A DNA stretch of 7,503 bases from Methanosarcinaceae archaeon. GTDB lineage: Archaea; Halobacteriota; Methanosarcinia; Methanosarcinales; Methanosarcinaceae. The stretch is from positions 1 through 7,503 of the forward strand of contig JAQVBP010000065.1 in the NCBI GenBank assembly GCA_028690255.1, given 5' to 3'. A program made the position numbers and the translations under genes. This document shows positions 1 to 4,752 of the stretch, in pieces. The notes beneath the pieces were generated by a model that searched no databases, was not told the DNA's origin, and saw only the letters and a program-made list of their open reading frames with translations. How positions within the stretch are numbered: the stretch's first letter is position 1; each line of letters begins with the position of its first letter.

Positions 1-94
1 ATTCCCCGCATGAATCGGATTTTAGCTCCCTGAATTCCCATCAGGCCTCAGGTTCACCCCAAAAATCAAATAGCAAAAAAAAGAGTTAAAGACC

Positions 95-1204
95 ATGGCT
101 GGCAGCAGTTTTGGGCAGATATTCAGGATCACAACCTGGGGCGAGTCCCACGGCAGGGCCGTCGGGGTCGTCGTGGACGGACTACCGGCAGGTCTCCCCT
201 TTTCCGAAGCGGACGTGCAGAAAGAACTTGACAGGCGGCGGCCCGGGCAGAGTGCGGTCTCCACCCCGAGACAGGAAAAGGACAGGGTGGAAATCCTTTC
301 CGGCCTTTTTGAGGGGCTCAGTACCGGGACACCTGTGTCCATGCTCGTCTGGAATGCGGACGCCCGGTCTTCCTCTTACGACGCGATCAAAAACACCCCG
401 AGGCCCGGACATGCCGATTTCACCTATCAGGCCAGGTACGGGATCCGGGACCACCGCGGCGGGGGCAGGGCTTCGGCCCGGGAAACAATCGGAAGGGTCG
501 CAGGAGGCGCTCTTGCGAAATTACTCCTTGCTCGCTCAGGAATACGGGTCGCAGCCCACGTCCTCGAACTCGGGGGAATCCGGGCCGGGCCTTCCTCCTT
601 TGAAGAGGTGCTTGAAAACGTTGAAAAAACTCCGGTCCGCTGTGCCGACCTCAAAGCTTCCGAAAAGATGCTCGAAGCAGTCACCTTTGCCCGGGAAGAA
701 GGGGACAGCATAGGGGGTATTGTGGAAATTCTCGCAAGAGGGGTGCCAGCAGGGCTCGGAGAACCGGTGTTTGACAGGCTTGATGCGGACCTTGCAAAAG
801 CCATTATGAGCATCCCTGCGGTCAAGGGTTTTGAAATCGGGGCAGGCTTTGAAGCCGCAAGGCTCCGGGGGAGTGAAATGAACGACCCTTTCCGCATGGA
901 AGCAGGTTCTGTGGGGTGTGCCAGGAACAGGGCAGGAGGGGTCCTCGGCGGAATTTCAACGGGTCTTGACCTGGTCTGCAGGGCCGCTGTAAAACCCACG
1001 CCCTCCATTTCAAAACCCCAGCAAAGTGTGGATCTTCTGGCAGGAAAGGACACGGAAATCGCAATCAAAGGCAGGCACGACCCGACAATTCCTCCCAGAA
1101 TGGTACCCGTGGCCGAAGCCATGGTCGCACTCGTACTCGCAGATCACATGCTCAGGAGCGGTTTTATAAACACAAGGACTCTGCTTGAAGAAAGGGATTT
1201 TTGA
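95..1204 (+). CDS. aroC: Chorismate synthase (AroC)
   Basis: Seen: a 369-residue protein, the usual length for the compact prokaryotic form, with the family signatures in order: GESHG at residues 16-20, RRRPGQ at 48-53, the long GHADFTYQARYG...DHRGGGR block at about 105-125, GGVLGGISTG at 281-290 and GRHDP at 326-330. The invariant histidines (His19, His106) and the aspartate of the RHDP motif (Asp329) are present. Known for the family: a cytosolic, homotetrameric, reduced-FMN-dependent enzyme that converts 5-enolpyruvylshikimate 3-phosphate to chorismate, the last shikimate-pathway step. The ATG is placed as in other AroC proteins (MAGxxFGxxFRxTTWGESHG); only a weak AAGAG lies 9 bases before it. 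It is followed by a pyrimidine-rich terminator-like region and a 421-bp gap, so co-transcription with the heme genes is unlikely. The 94 bases before it hold no recognisable gene. Sure of the identity. Confidence 0.97.
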   Translation: MAGSSFGQIFRITTWGESHGRAVGVVVDGLPAGLPFSEADVQKELDRRRPGQSAVSTPRQEKDRVEILSGLFEGLSTGTPVSMLVWNADARSSSYDAIKNTPRPGHADFTYQARYGIRDHRGGGRASARETIGRVAGGALAKLLLARSGIRVAAHVLELGGIRAGPSSFEEVLENVEKTPVRCADLKASEKMLEAVTFAREEGDSIGGIVEILARGVPAGLGEPVFDRLDADLAKAIMSIPAVKGFEIGAGFEAARLRGSEMNDPFRMEAGSVGCARNRAGGVLGGISTGLDLVCRAAVKPTPSISKPQQSVDLLAGKDTEIAIKGRHDPTIPPRMVPVAEAMVALVLADHMLRSGFINTRTLLEERDF

Positions 1205-1207
1205 AGC

Positions 1208-1243
1208 TTTTCGTTTCTTCTCCTTTTTCCCCTTTTTCTTTTG
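1208..1243 (+). terminator. U-tract terminator region after aroC
   Basis: Starting four bases after the aroC stop there is an almost pure C/T stretch on the coding strand with two T5 runs (1224-1228 and 1233-1237) and several T3-T4 runs. Archaeal RNA polymerase terminates at such U-rich tracts, often several in a row and helped by the aCPSF1/FttA ribonuclease. The call is inference from composition and position; no stable hairpin precedes it. Confidence 0.6.
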
Positions 1244-1245
1244 GT

Positions 1246-1271
1246 ATGAAAGTTCGTTCAAGTACTTTCAT
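1246..1271. repeat. 8-bp inverted repeat between the two pyrimidine tracts
   Basis: ATGAAAGT at 1246-1253 and ACTTTCAT at 1264-1271 are perfect reverse complements separated by 10 bases. It is the only clear purine-containing island in the pyrimidine-rich stretch after aroC. It could be a stem-loop in read-through RNA supporting termination or 3'-end processing, or a protein site; the sequence alone does not decide. Confidence 0.5.
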
Positions 1272-1307
1272 TTATTTGTGCCTGTTACTCGAAGGGTTTC
1301 ATGTGCG

Positions 1308-1436
1308 TTTTTTCCTCTTTTTCCCTTTTTTCTTGTTTTCCTCTTTTTCCCCACATTCTTATTTTTTTCTCCCTTTTTATTCTCCCTTTTTTCTTGTTTT
1401 CCTCTTTTCCCCTCTGTATTTTTCTTAATTTTTTAG
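1308..1436 (+). repeat. Pyrimidine-only tract with an internal 61-bp-period direct repeat
   Basis: About 129 bases of nearly pure C/T on the + strand, interrupted by only a handful of purines. Inside it a segment at 1323-1352 (CCC-T6-CTTG-T4-CCTC-T5-CCCC) returns at 1384-1412 with one T fewer, giving a 61-base period; related T6-CCTC-T5-CCC text at about 1310-1325 looks like a third, partial copy. Open frames across it encode only Phe/Leu/Ser/Pro-rich low-complexity sequence and are not taken as genes. Likely roles are multiple U-tract termination sites for aroC, or simply slippage-grown low-complexity DNA; homopurine-homopyrimidine DNA can also adopt triplex structure. Confidence 0.7.
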
Positions 1437-1439
1437 ATA

Positions 1440-1560
1440 TTTTCTTAAATGAAATGATATTAATAGAACCTCTTACTTCCTCTATTATTAGCATGATAGA
1501 ATAATTACCGGATTTTTTCCTGTCCATTTTTCTAAATGACAGGATATTAATATTACCTCT
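1440..1560. repeat. 34-base direct repeat pair upstream of ahbD
   Basis: Segment 1440-1473 and segment 1527-1560 align without gaps at 28 of 34 positions; the shared core is TAAATGA or CTAAATGA, then GATATTAATA, then ACCTCT. The copies are 87 bases apart and the second ends 65 bases before the ahbD start. Each core contains an AT-rich ATATTAATA that could act as a TATA box: from the second copy, initiation would fall near 1575, leaving a leader of about 50 bases. Whether these are duplicated promoters, operator pairs or decayed repeats is open. Confidence 0.55.
1518..1544. promoter_or_regulatory. Inverted repeat TCCTGTC-N13-GACAGGA upstream of ahbD
   Basis: TCCTGTC at 1518-1524 and GACAGGA at 1538-1544 are perfect 7-bp arms around a 13-base spacer. 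The right arm overlaps the second 34-base direct repeat and is not present in the first copy, and the arms flank the AT-rich candidate TATA region at about 1544-1554. The position just upstream of a possible core promoter fits an operator or activator site; this is inference. Confidence 0.35.
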
Positions 1561-1625
1561 AAGGTATAGGCAAACTCCAGATTATTCTAACTATTATTCA
1601 GATCCAAAGTTTCTTTTTAAAAATA

Positions 1626-2693
1626 ATGATCAGCATGACTAAAGCACCAAGGCTTATTGCGTGGGAGCTTACCGCGGGCTGCAATCTGAATTGTGTGCAC
1701 TGCAGGGGCGCTTCCACATCCCGGGTCCCCGAAGGGGAGCTTTCAACCGAAGAAGCGAAGCGTTTCATTGATGAGGTGGTGGAATTCGGAAAACCCATCC
1801 TCATACTGAGCGGAGGCGAACCCCTCGTAAGACCCGACATTTTTGAGATTGCCGGGTATGGGACGGAGATGGGGCTCAGGGTCGTGCTTGCGACAAACGC
1901 CACTCTCCTGACCCCGGAGATTGCAGAGAAACTTAAAATAGCCGGAGTCCAGCGGGTCAGCGTCAGCCTTGACGGGGCGAAAGCTGAGACTCATGACAGT
2001 TTTAGGGGGGTTCCCGGAGCGTATTCCCGTTCGCTTGCCGGGATAGAGGTCCTGAAGGCCGCAGGTATTCCCTTCCAGATCAATACCACGGTTTCAAAAC
2101 ACAACCTCGAGGAAATCCCGGCCAGTTTCGAGTTTGCAAAGGAAATTGGGGCCGTTGCTTATCATGTCTTTTTCCTGGTACCTACGGGCAGAGGCCAGGA
2201 CTCCGATGAAGTTTCCCCTGTGGAATACGAAAGGGTCCTTAACTGGTTCTACGACCAGCAGAAAACTGCGGATATCCAGTTAAAGGCTACCTGTGCCCCC
2301 CACTATTTCAGGATCATGCGTCAGAGGGCAAAAAAGGACGGAATCGAGGTTACGGTAAAGACCCACGGCTACGAGGCCATGACAAAAGGCTGCCTCGGTG
2401 GGACCGGGTTTTGCTTTGTGTCAAGTGTGGGTGAGGTCTACCCCTGCGGCTACCTGCCAGTGCTTGCAGGAAACATTAAGGAGCAGCCTTTCAGGGAGAT
2501 CTGGGAGGAGGCCGAAGTCTTTAAGAACCTCAGGGCTCCGGAAAAGTTGAAAGGAAAATGCGGGGCCTGTGAGTACAAACCCGTCTGCGCGGGGTGCAGG
2601 GCCCGGGCTTATGCGGCTACCGGGGATTACCTTGAGGCGGAACCCTACTGTATCTATACCCCACGAAAAAAAGGACAGGGATTGGATGATTGA
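1626..2693 (+). CDS. ahbD: AhbD, radical SAM heme synthase (Fe-coproporphyrin III to heme b)
   Basis: Seen: 355 residues with the radical SAM cluster motif CNLNCVHC (Cys19, Cys23, Cys26), the SGGEP motif at 62-66 and a C-terminal SPASM/Twitch-like cysteine set (Cys256, Cys263, Cys274, Cys312, Cys315, Cys321, Cys324, Cys342) for auxiliary Fe-S binding; ATCAPHYFR at 221-229 is typical of the NirJ/AhbC/AhbD group. Known: AhbD oxidatively decarboxylates two propionates of Fe-coproporphyrin III to vinyls using S-adenosylmethionine. AhbD is preferred over its paralogue AhbC because the gene overlaps ahbA by 8 bp and, as I recall, the Methanosarcina barkeri ahbD sits beside ahbA/ahbB while ahbC lies elsewhere. 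A second ATG at 1635 is possible; neither start has a Shine-Dalgarno sequence. Family certain, AhbD versus AhbC likely. Confidence 0.88.
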   Translation: MISMTKAPRLIAWELTAGCNLNCVHCRGASTSRVPEGELSTEEAKRFIDEVVEFGKPILILSGGEPLVRPDIFEIAGYGTEMGLRVVLATNATLLTPEIAEKLKIAGVQRVSVSLDGAKAETHDSFRGVPGAYSRSLAGIEVLKAAGIPFQINTTVSKHNLEEIPASFEFAKEIGAVAYHVFFLVPTGRGQDSDEVSPVEYERVLNWFYDQQKTADIQLKATCAPHYFRIMRQRAKKDGIEVTVKTHGYEAMTKGCLGGTGFCFVSSVGEVYPCGYLPVLAGNIKEQPFREIWEEAEVFKNLRAPEKLKGKCGACEYKPVCAGCRARAYAATGDYLEAEPYCIYTPRKKGQGLDD

Positions 2694-3228
2694 ACTTGAT
2701 AAAAATAATACCCTCTTTGTAAAATCCGACACCTCCTTTTCGGCCCTTTCAGGCGGTGGAAGGGAGAAAACAGGTCTGGAACTCGATGAAGTCGATAAAG
2801 CCATTCTGAACGCGATTCAGCCCGACTTCCCCCTTGAGGAGGAACCTTTCGAAGCGCTTGCAGGGCAGCTCGGGGTTTCAGAGGACGAGCTTTTAAGGAG
2901 GCTGAACACCCTGAACGATAAAGGAGCGATCCGGCGCATAGGGCCTGTTCTGAACTCCAGGAAACTGGGGGGCGTAAGCACGCTTGTCGCTCTCAGGGTG
3001 CCGGAAAAGAAAATCGAAACAGTCGCGGACTTCGTAAGCAGTTTTCCCGAAGTTTCCCATAATTACCAGCGGCAGGGCGACTACAACCTCTGGTTCACCC
3101 TCTCGGCCCACAGCAAGGAAGAACTCGATTCGATCATAGAAAGCATAAAAACAAAAACCGGCTGTCCGATGCTGGACCTTCCCACCCTTCAGCAGTTCAA
3201 GATCAGGGTGAAGTTTAATATCAGGTAA
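2686..3228 (+). CDS. ahbA: AhbA, siroheme decarboxylase subunit
   Basis: Seen: 180 residues; after about 33 divergent N-terminal residues, an Lrp/AsnC-type winged helix at about 34-90 (LDEVDKAIL...RRLNTLNDKGAIRRIG) and a RAM-like beta-alpha domain with HNYQR at 125-129 and YNLWFT at 133-138. Known: AhbA and AhbB form a heterodimer that removes two acetate carboxyls from siroheme to give 12,18-didecarboxysiroheme; the fold is that of a transcription factor, so such proteins are often annotated as Lrp regulators. The HNYxR...YNLWFT motif and the AhbB-like partner downstream favour the enzyme. The start at 2686 overlaps the ahbD stop (ATGATTGA) and has AAGGA 10 bases upstream; an in-frame ATG at 2569 would lie deep inside ahbD. 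Translational coupling with ahbD is likely. The A/B naming rests on motif memory. Confidence 0.88.
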   Translation: MIELDKNNTLFVKSDTSFSALSGGGREKTGLELDEVDKAILNAIQPDFPLEEEPFEALAGQLGVSEDELLRRLNTLNDKGAIRRIGPVLNSRKLGGVSTLVALRVPEKKIETVADFVSSFPEVSHNYQRQGDYNLWFTLSAHSKEELDSIIESIKTKTGCPMLDLPTLQQFKIRVKFNIR

Positions 3229-3268
3229 ATTCGGACTTTGATGGTTTTTAATCTACGGTATGTTCAGT

Positions 3269-3293
3269 ATTTGATAACTTTCCCATATCAAAT
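3269..3293. promoter_or_regulatory. Inverted repeat ATTTGATA-N9-TATCAAAT before ahbB
   Basis: Perfect 8-bp arms at 3269-3276 and 3286-3293 around nine bases, in the middle of the 109-bp ahbA-ahbB gap. Symmetry and arm spacing of roughly 1.6 helical turns suit a dimeric DNA-binding protein. The 8-mer TTTGATAA (3270-3277) recurs in reverse orientation at 4962-4969 before hemA. A regulatory role is inference; AT-rich palindromes also arise by chance. Confidence 0.4.
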
Positions 3294-3302
3294 TAATTTA
3301 CT

Positions 3303-3323
3303 TTTTCGGGCAAGGCCCGGAAA
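3303..3323 (+). promoter_or_regulatory. Stem-loop just upstream of the ahbB ribosome-binding site
   Basis: TTTTCGGGC at 3303-3311 pairs with GCCCGGAAA at 3315-3323 (nine pairs, one of them G-U) around the three-base loop AAG. The stem ends two bases before the GGGGTGA ribosome-binding site of ahbB. It is not followed by a T run, so a terminator is unlikely; it could protect a processed 5' end or set AhbB translation relative to AhbA. The structure is seen in the sequence, the function inferred. Confidence 0.45.
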
Positions 3324-3325
3324 CC

Positions 3326-3332
3326 GGGGTGA
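3326..3332 (+). promoter_or_regulatory. Ribosome-binding site GGGGTGA that sets the ahbB start
   Basis: GGGGTGA is one base off the archaeal GAGGTGA consensus and ends five bases before the ATG at 3338. The alternative in-frame GTG at 3329 lies within this site itself and has no upstream site of its own, so the ATG is the better start. Confidence 0.65.
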
Positions 3333-3337
3333 AAAAA

Positions 3338-3796
3338 ATGGATGAAATAGACCTAAAGCTTCTCAAACTCACACAGGACGGGATCCCCCTTACCCGTTCC
3401 CCCTTTGCCGGAGTCGCAAAGGAACTGGGCCTGACTGAAAAGGAAGTCGTGGTACGTCTTCAAAAACTCCAGGAAGAAGGTAAGATCCGACGTTTCGGAG
3501 CCTCCATAGGGCACAGGCTTATAGGGATCACGGCAAACGCCATGTGCGTCTGGAACGTACCTGACGAGCGGGTCGAAGAGGTCGGGCAGATCATGGCTGA
3601 TTTTGCAGAGGTCAGCCACTGTTACCAGCGCCCGCGTTTTCCTGACTGGCCTTATAACCTCTTTACCATGGTCCATTCCTACACCGAAGCCGAATGTGAG
3701 GAAGTGGCTGTCCGGGTCTCGGAGGCCACAGGTATAGAGGAATACAGGCTGCTTTTCAGTGAACGGGAATTTAAGAAAACCGGAGTCAGGCTCTGA
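3338..3796 (+). CDS. ahbB: AhbB, siroheme decarboxylase subunit
   Basis: Seen: 152 residues, with an Lrp/AsnC-type helix-turn-helix at about 1-55 (MDEIDLKLLKL...VVRLQKLQEEGKIRRFG) and a RAM-like domain carrying HCYQR at 94-98 followed by PDWPYNLFTMVH at 102-113. The HCYQR...WPYNLFTM pattern is what I associate with AhbB, while the upstream gene has the AhbA-type HNYQR...YNLWFT. Known: AhbB partners AhbA to decarboxylate siroheme at C12 and C18; its conserved histidine is thought to serve the heme-like substrate. Start choice: ATG at 3338 with GGGGTGA upstream; a GTG at 3329 would add three residues (MKK). The gap to ahbA is 109 bp and holds two inverted repeats, so AhbB may have separate expression control even if part of the same transcript. 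A true Lrp regulator is less likely. Confidence 0.88.
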   Translation: MDEIDLKLLKLTQDGIPLTRSPFAGVAKELGLTEKEVVVRLQKLQEEGKIRRFGASIGHRLIGITANAMCVWNVPDERVEEVGQIMADFAEVSHCYQRPRFPDWPYNLFTMVHSYTEAECEEVAVRVSEATGIEEYRLLFSEREFKKTGVRL

Positions 3797-3815
3797 AAGG
3801 GTCGTCATCCCATTA

Positions 3816-3822
3816 TTTTTTT
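3816..3822 (+). terminator. T7 run after ahbB
   Basis: Seven consecutive T on the coding strand 20 bases after the ahbB stop, without an obvious stem before it. T runs of this length commonly suffice for archaeal termination. It would close an ahbD-ahbA-ahbB transcript and fits the candidate promoter elements that follow. Confidence 0.4.
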
Positions 3823-3840
3823 ATAACTTCCCATTAATAT

Positions 3841-3881
3841 TTTATAATAATCCCTTTACTGGTTCATAACTTTATAATAAT
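3841..3881 (+). promoter_or_regulatory. Duplicated TATA-like element upstream of the sirC-like gene
   Basis: The 11-mer TTTATAATAAT occurs at 3841-3851 and again at 3871-3881, exactly 30 bases apart. Either could be a TATA box; from the second one, initiation about 25 bases downstream would fall near 3900, just before the 9-bp tandem repeat. The repeat would then make up nearly all of the roughly 110-base 5' leader. Inference from sequence only. Confidence 0.4.
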
Positions 3882-3905
3882 ATTTTAGAATGTTTGCATA
3901 GTGTT

Positions 3906-4002
3906 TTTCCAGTATTTCCAGTATTTCCAGTATTTCCAGTATTTCCAGTATTTCCAGTATTTCCAGTATTTCCAGTATTTCCAGTATTTCCAGTATTTCC
4001 AG
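3906..4002 (+). repeat. 9-bp tandem repeat, 10.8 perfect copies
   Basis: TTTCCAG occurs 11 times at an exact 9-base period, joined by TA (unit TTTCCAGTA), without a single mismatch over 97 bases. The last copy runs into the AGGAG ribosome-binding site of the next gene, sharing its AG. In the frame of that gene the repeat is open and would read Ser-Ser-Ile over and over, but a TAG at 3899-3901 closes it upstream and no ATG, GTG or TTG start occurs in that frame, so it is taken as non-coding leader. The RNA has little internal complementarity. Perfect identity points to recent expansion by replication slippage; copy number probably varies between strains. Confidence 0.97.
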
Positions 4003-4005
4003 GAG
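4001..4005 (+). promoter_or_regulatory. Ribosome-binding site AGGAG of the sirC-like gene
   Basis: AGGAG ends 10 bases before the ATG at 4016. Its first two bases are the end of the last tandem-repeat unit, so repeat changes occur immediately next to the ribosome-binding site. Confidence 0.7.
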
Positions 4006-4015
4006 TTGTAAAGTC

Positions 4016-4684
4016 ATGCAGGAGACAGAACGTTATCTTCCTCTTATGATTGATTTTTCAGGCCGGAAGGTAGTTATTTTCGGAGGGGGCTCGGTCGGGG
4101 AACGAAAGGCAGCTCTTTTTTCCGATGTCGCGGACACGACAGTCGCAAGCCTGGGTTTTTCTGAAAAATTGCATGAACTTGAGGAGGCCGGAAAGGTAAA
4201 ACTCTTTGATCTGGACCTTTCCGGGGCCTCCGATGAAAAACTCCTCTCCCTGCTGGAAGGGGCTTTTTTAGTTATCCCGGCAACCAGTAGTCTTTCCCTT
4301 AACGACAGGATCGCGGCCCTTGCGGAAAAGGAGGGGAGGCTTGTAAACCGGGTTGAGTTTGCGGGGCCTGCGGTTGTGCCCTCGCTTATCCGGCGGGGGC
4401 CCCTGATGATTGGGATCTCGACATTCGGGCAGAGCCCCGCGGTCTCGAAGTTTACCCGCAAAAAAATAGAAAACATAATTCCCCCGGAGTATGAGGGGAT
4501 GATCAGGCTCCAGGCCGAACTCCGGACTCACCTCAAGGCACATGTCGCTGAACAGAAAAGAAGGCAGATAATCCTCTGGCAGGTCCTTGACAATGAAAAG
4601 GTCTGGGAAAAACTTGCCGAATCATACGAAGAAGCCGCCCGTTTTGCGTATGCTCTTATTTCCGGACAGGTCGATCCTGAATGA
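4016..4684 (+). CDS. sirC: Precorrin-2 dehydrogenase (SirC / CysG N-terminal / Met8 family)
   Basis: Seen: 222 residues. LPLMIDFSGRKVVIFGGGSVGERKA at 8-32 is the family's N-terminal NAD-binding fold (GGGSVGERK at 23-31), then VIPATSSLSLNDRIA at 86-100, VPSLIRRGPLMIGISTFGQSPAVSKFTRKKIE at 121-152 and a helical C-terminal region. No methyltransferase domain follows, so this is the stand-alone form. Known: the family oxidises precorrin-2 to sirohydrochlorin with NAD+; some members also insert iron. Here ferrochelation could instead be done by a CbiX/CfbA-type chelatase encoded elsewhere. Odd: by my alignment the catalytic Asp (E. coli CysG Asp104) is Glu114, and CysG Ser128 corresponds to Thr136. 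Start supported by AGGAG 10 bases upstream. The product feeds AhbA/B through siroheme and also F430 and cobamides. The symbol follows the monofunctional bacterial enzyme; chelatase ability is unknown. Confidence 0.88.
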   Translation: MQETERYLPLMIDFSGRKVVIFGGGSVGERKAALFSDVADTTVASLGFSEKLHELEEAGKVKLFDLDLSGASDEKLLSLLEGAFLVIPATSSLSLNDRIAALAEKEGRLVNRVEFAGPAVVPSLIRRGPLMIGISTFGQSPAVSKFTRKKIENIIPPEYEGMIRLQAELRTHLKAHVAEQKRRQIILWQVLDNEKVWEKLAESYEEAARFAYALISGQVDPE

Positions 4685-4752
4685 AGCTCTTCGGGGATAA
4701 ACTTTAAAAACGGGGACTGTTTCTTAAAATCTACGGAGGCGGCCTATTAATA

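Noticed and set aside
1..33. Tail of an upstream gene ending at TGA 31-33
   Set aside because: Only ten codons are visible before the stop in that frame; nothing identifies them as coding.
29..45. CCTGA-N7-TCAGG hairpin before aroC
   Set aside because: Five-base arms with no T run and no conserved context; such pairs are expected by chance.
427..1122. 231-codon minus-strand frame inside aroC
   Set aside because: It is antisense to a certain, fully conserved gene; GC-rich coding DNA commonly leaves such frames open, and the product is Ser/Ala/Pro-rich without motifs.
1185..1436. Open frames of 67-83 codons across the C/T tract
   Set aside because: They begin inside or beside aroC or in the tract and encode almost only Phe, Leu, Ser and Pro, as any pyrimidine tract must; no ribosome-binding site and no family resemblance.
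1205..1625. tRNA or small stable RNA gene in the large spacers (also 4685-5017)
   Set aside because: No cloverleaf, GTTCGANNC-type T-arm or GC-rich conserved RNA island was found in these AT-rich or pyrimidine-rich regions; this was a visual check only.
2569..2685. Longer N-terminus of ahbA from the ATG at 2569
   Set aside because: It would overlap 125 bases of ahbD, including its auxiliary cysteine region, and adds sequence unlike the family; the ATG at 2686 has AAGGA upstream and a normal 8-bp overlap.
3329..3337. GTG start of ahbB at 3329
   Set aside because: The GTG lies within the GGGGTGA ribosome-binding site that serves the ATG at 3338.
3906..4002. CRISPR-like array or coding repeat
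   Set aside because: Units are 9 bp with no spacers, so not CRISPR; the frame is closed by TAG at 3899 and has no start codon, so not a coding repeat.
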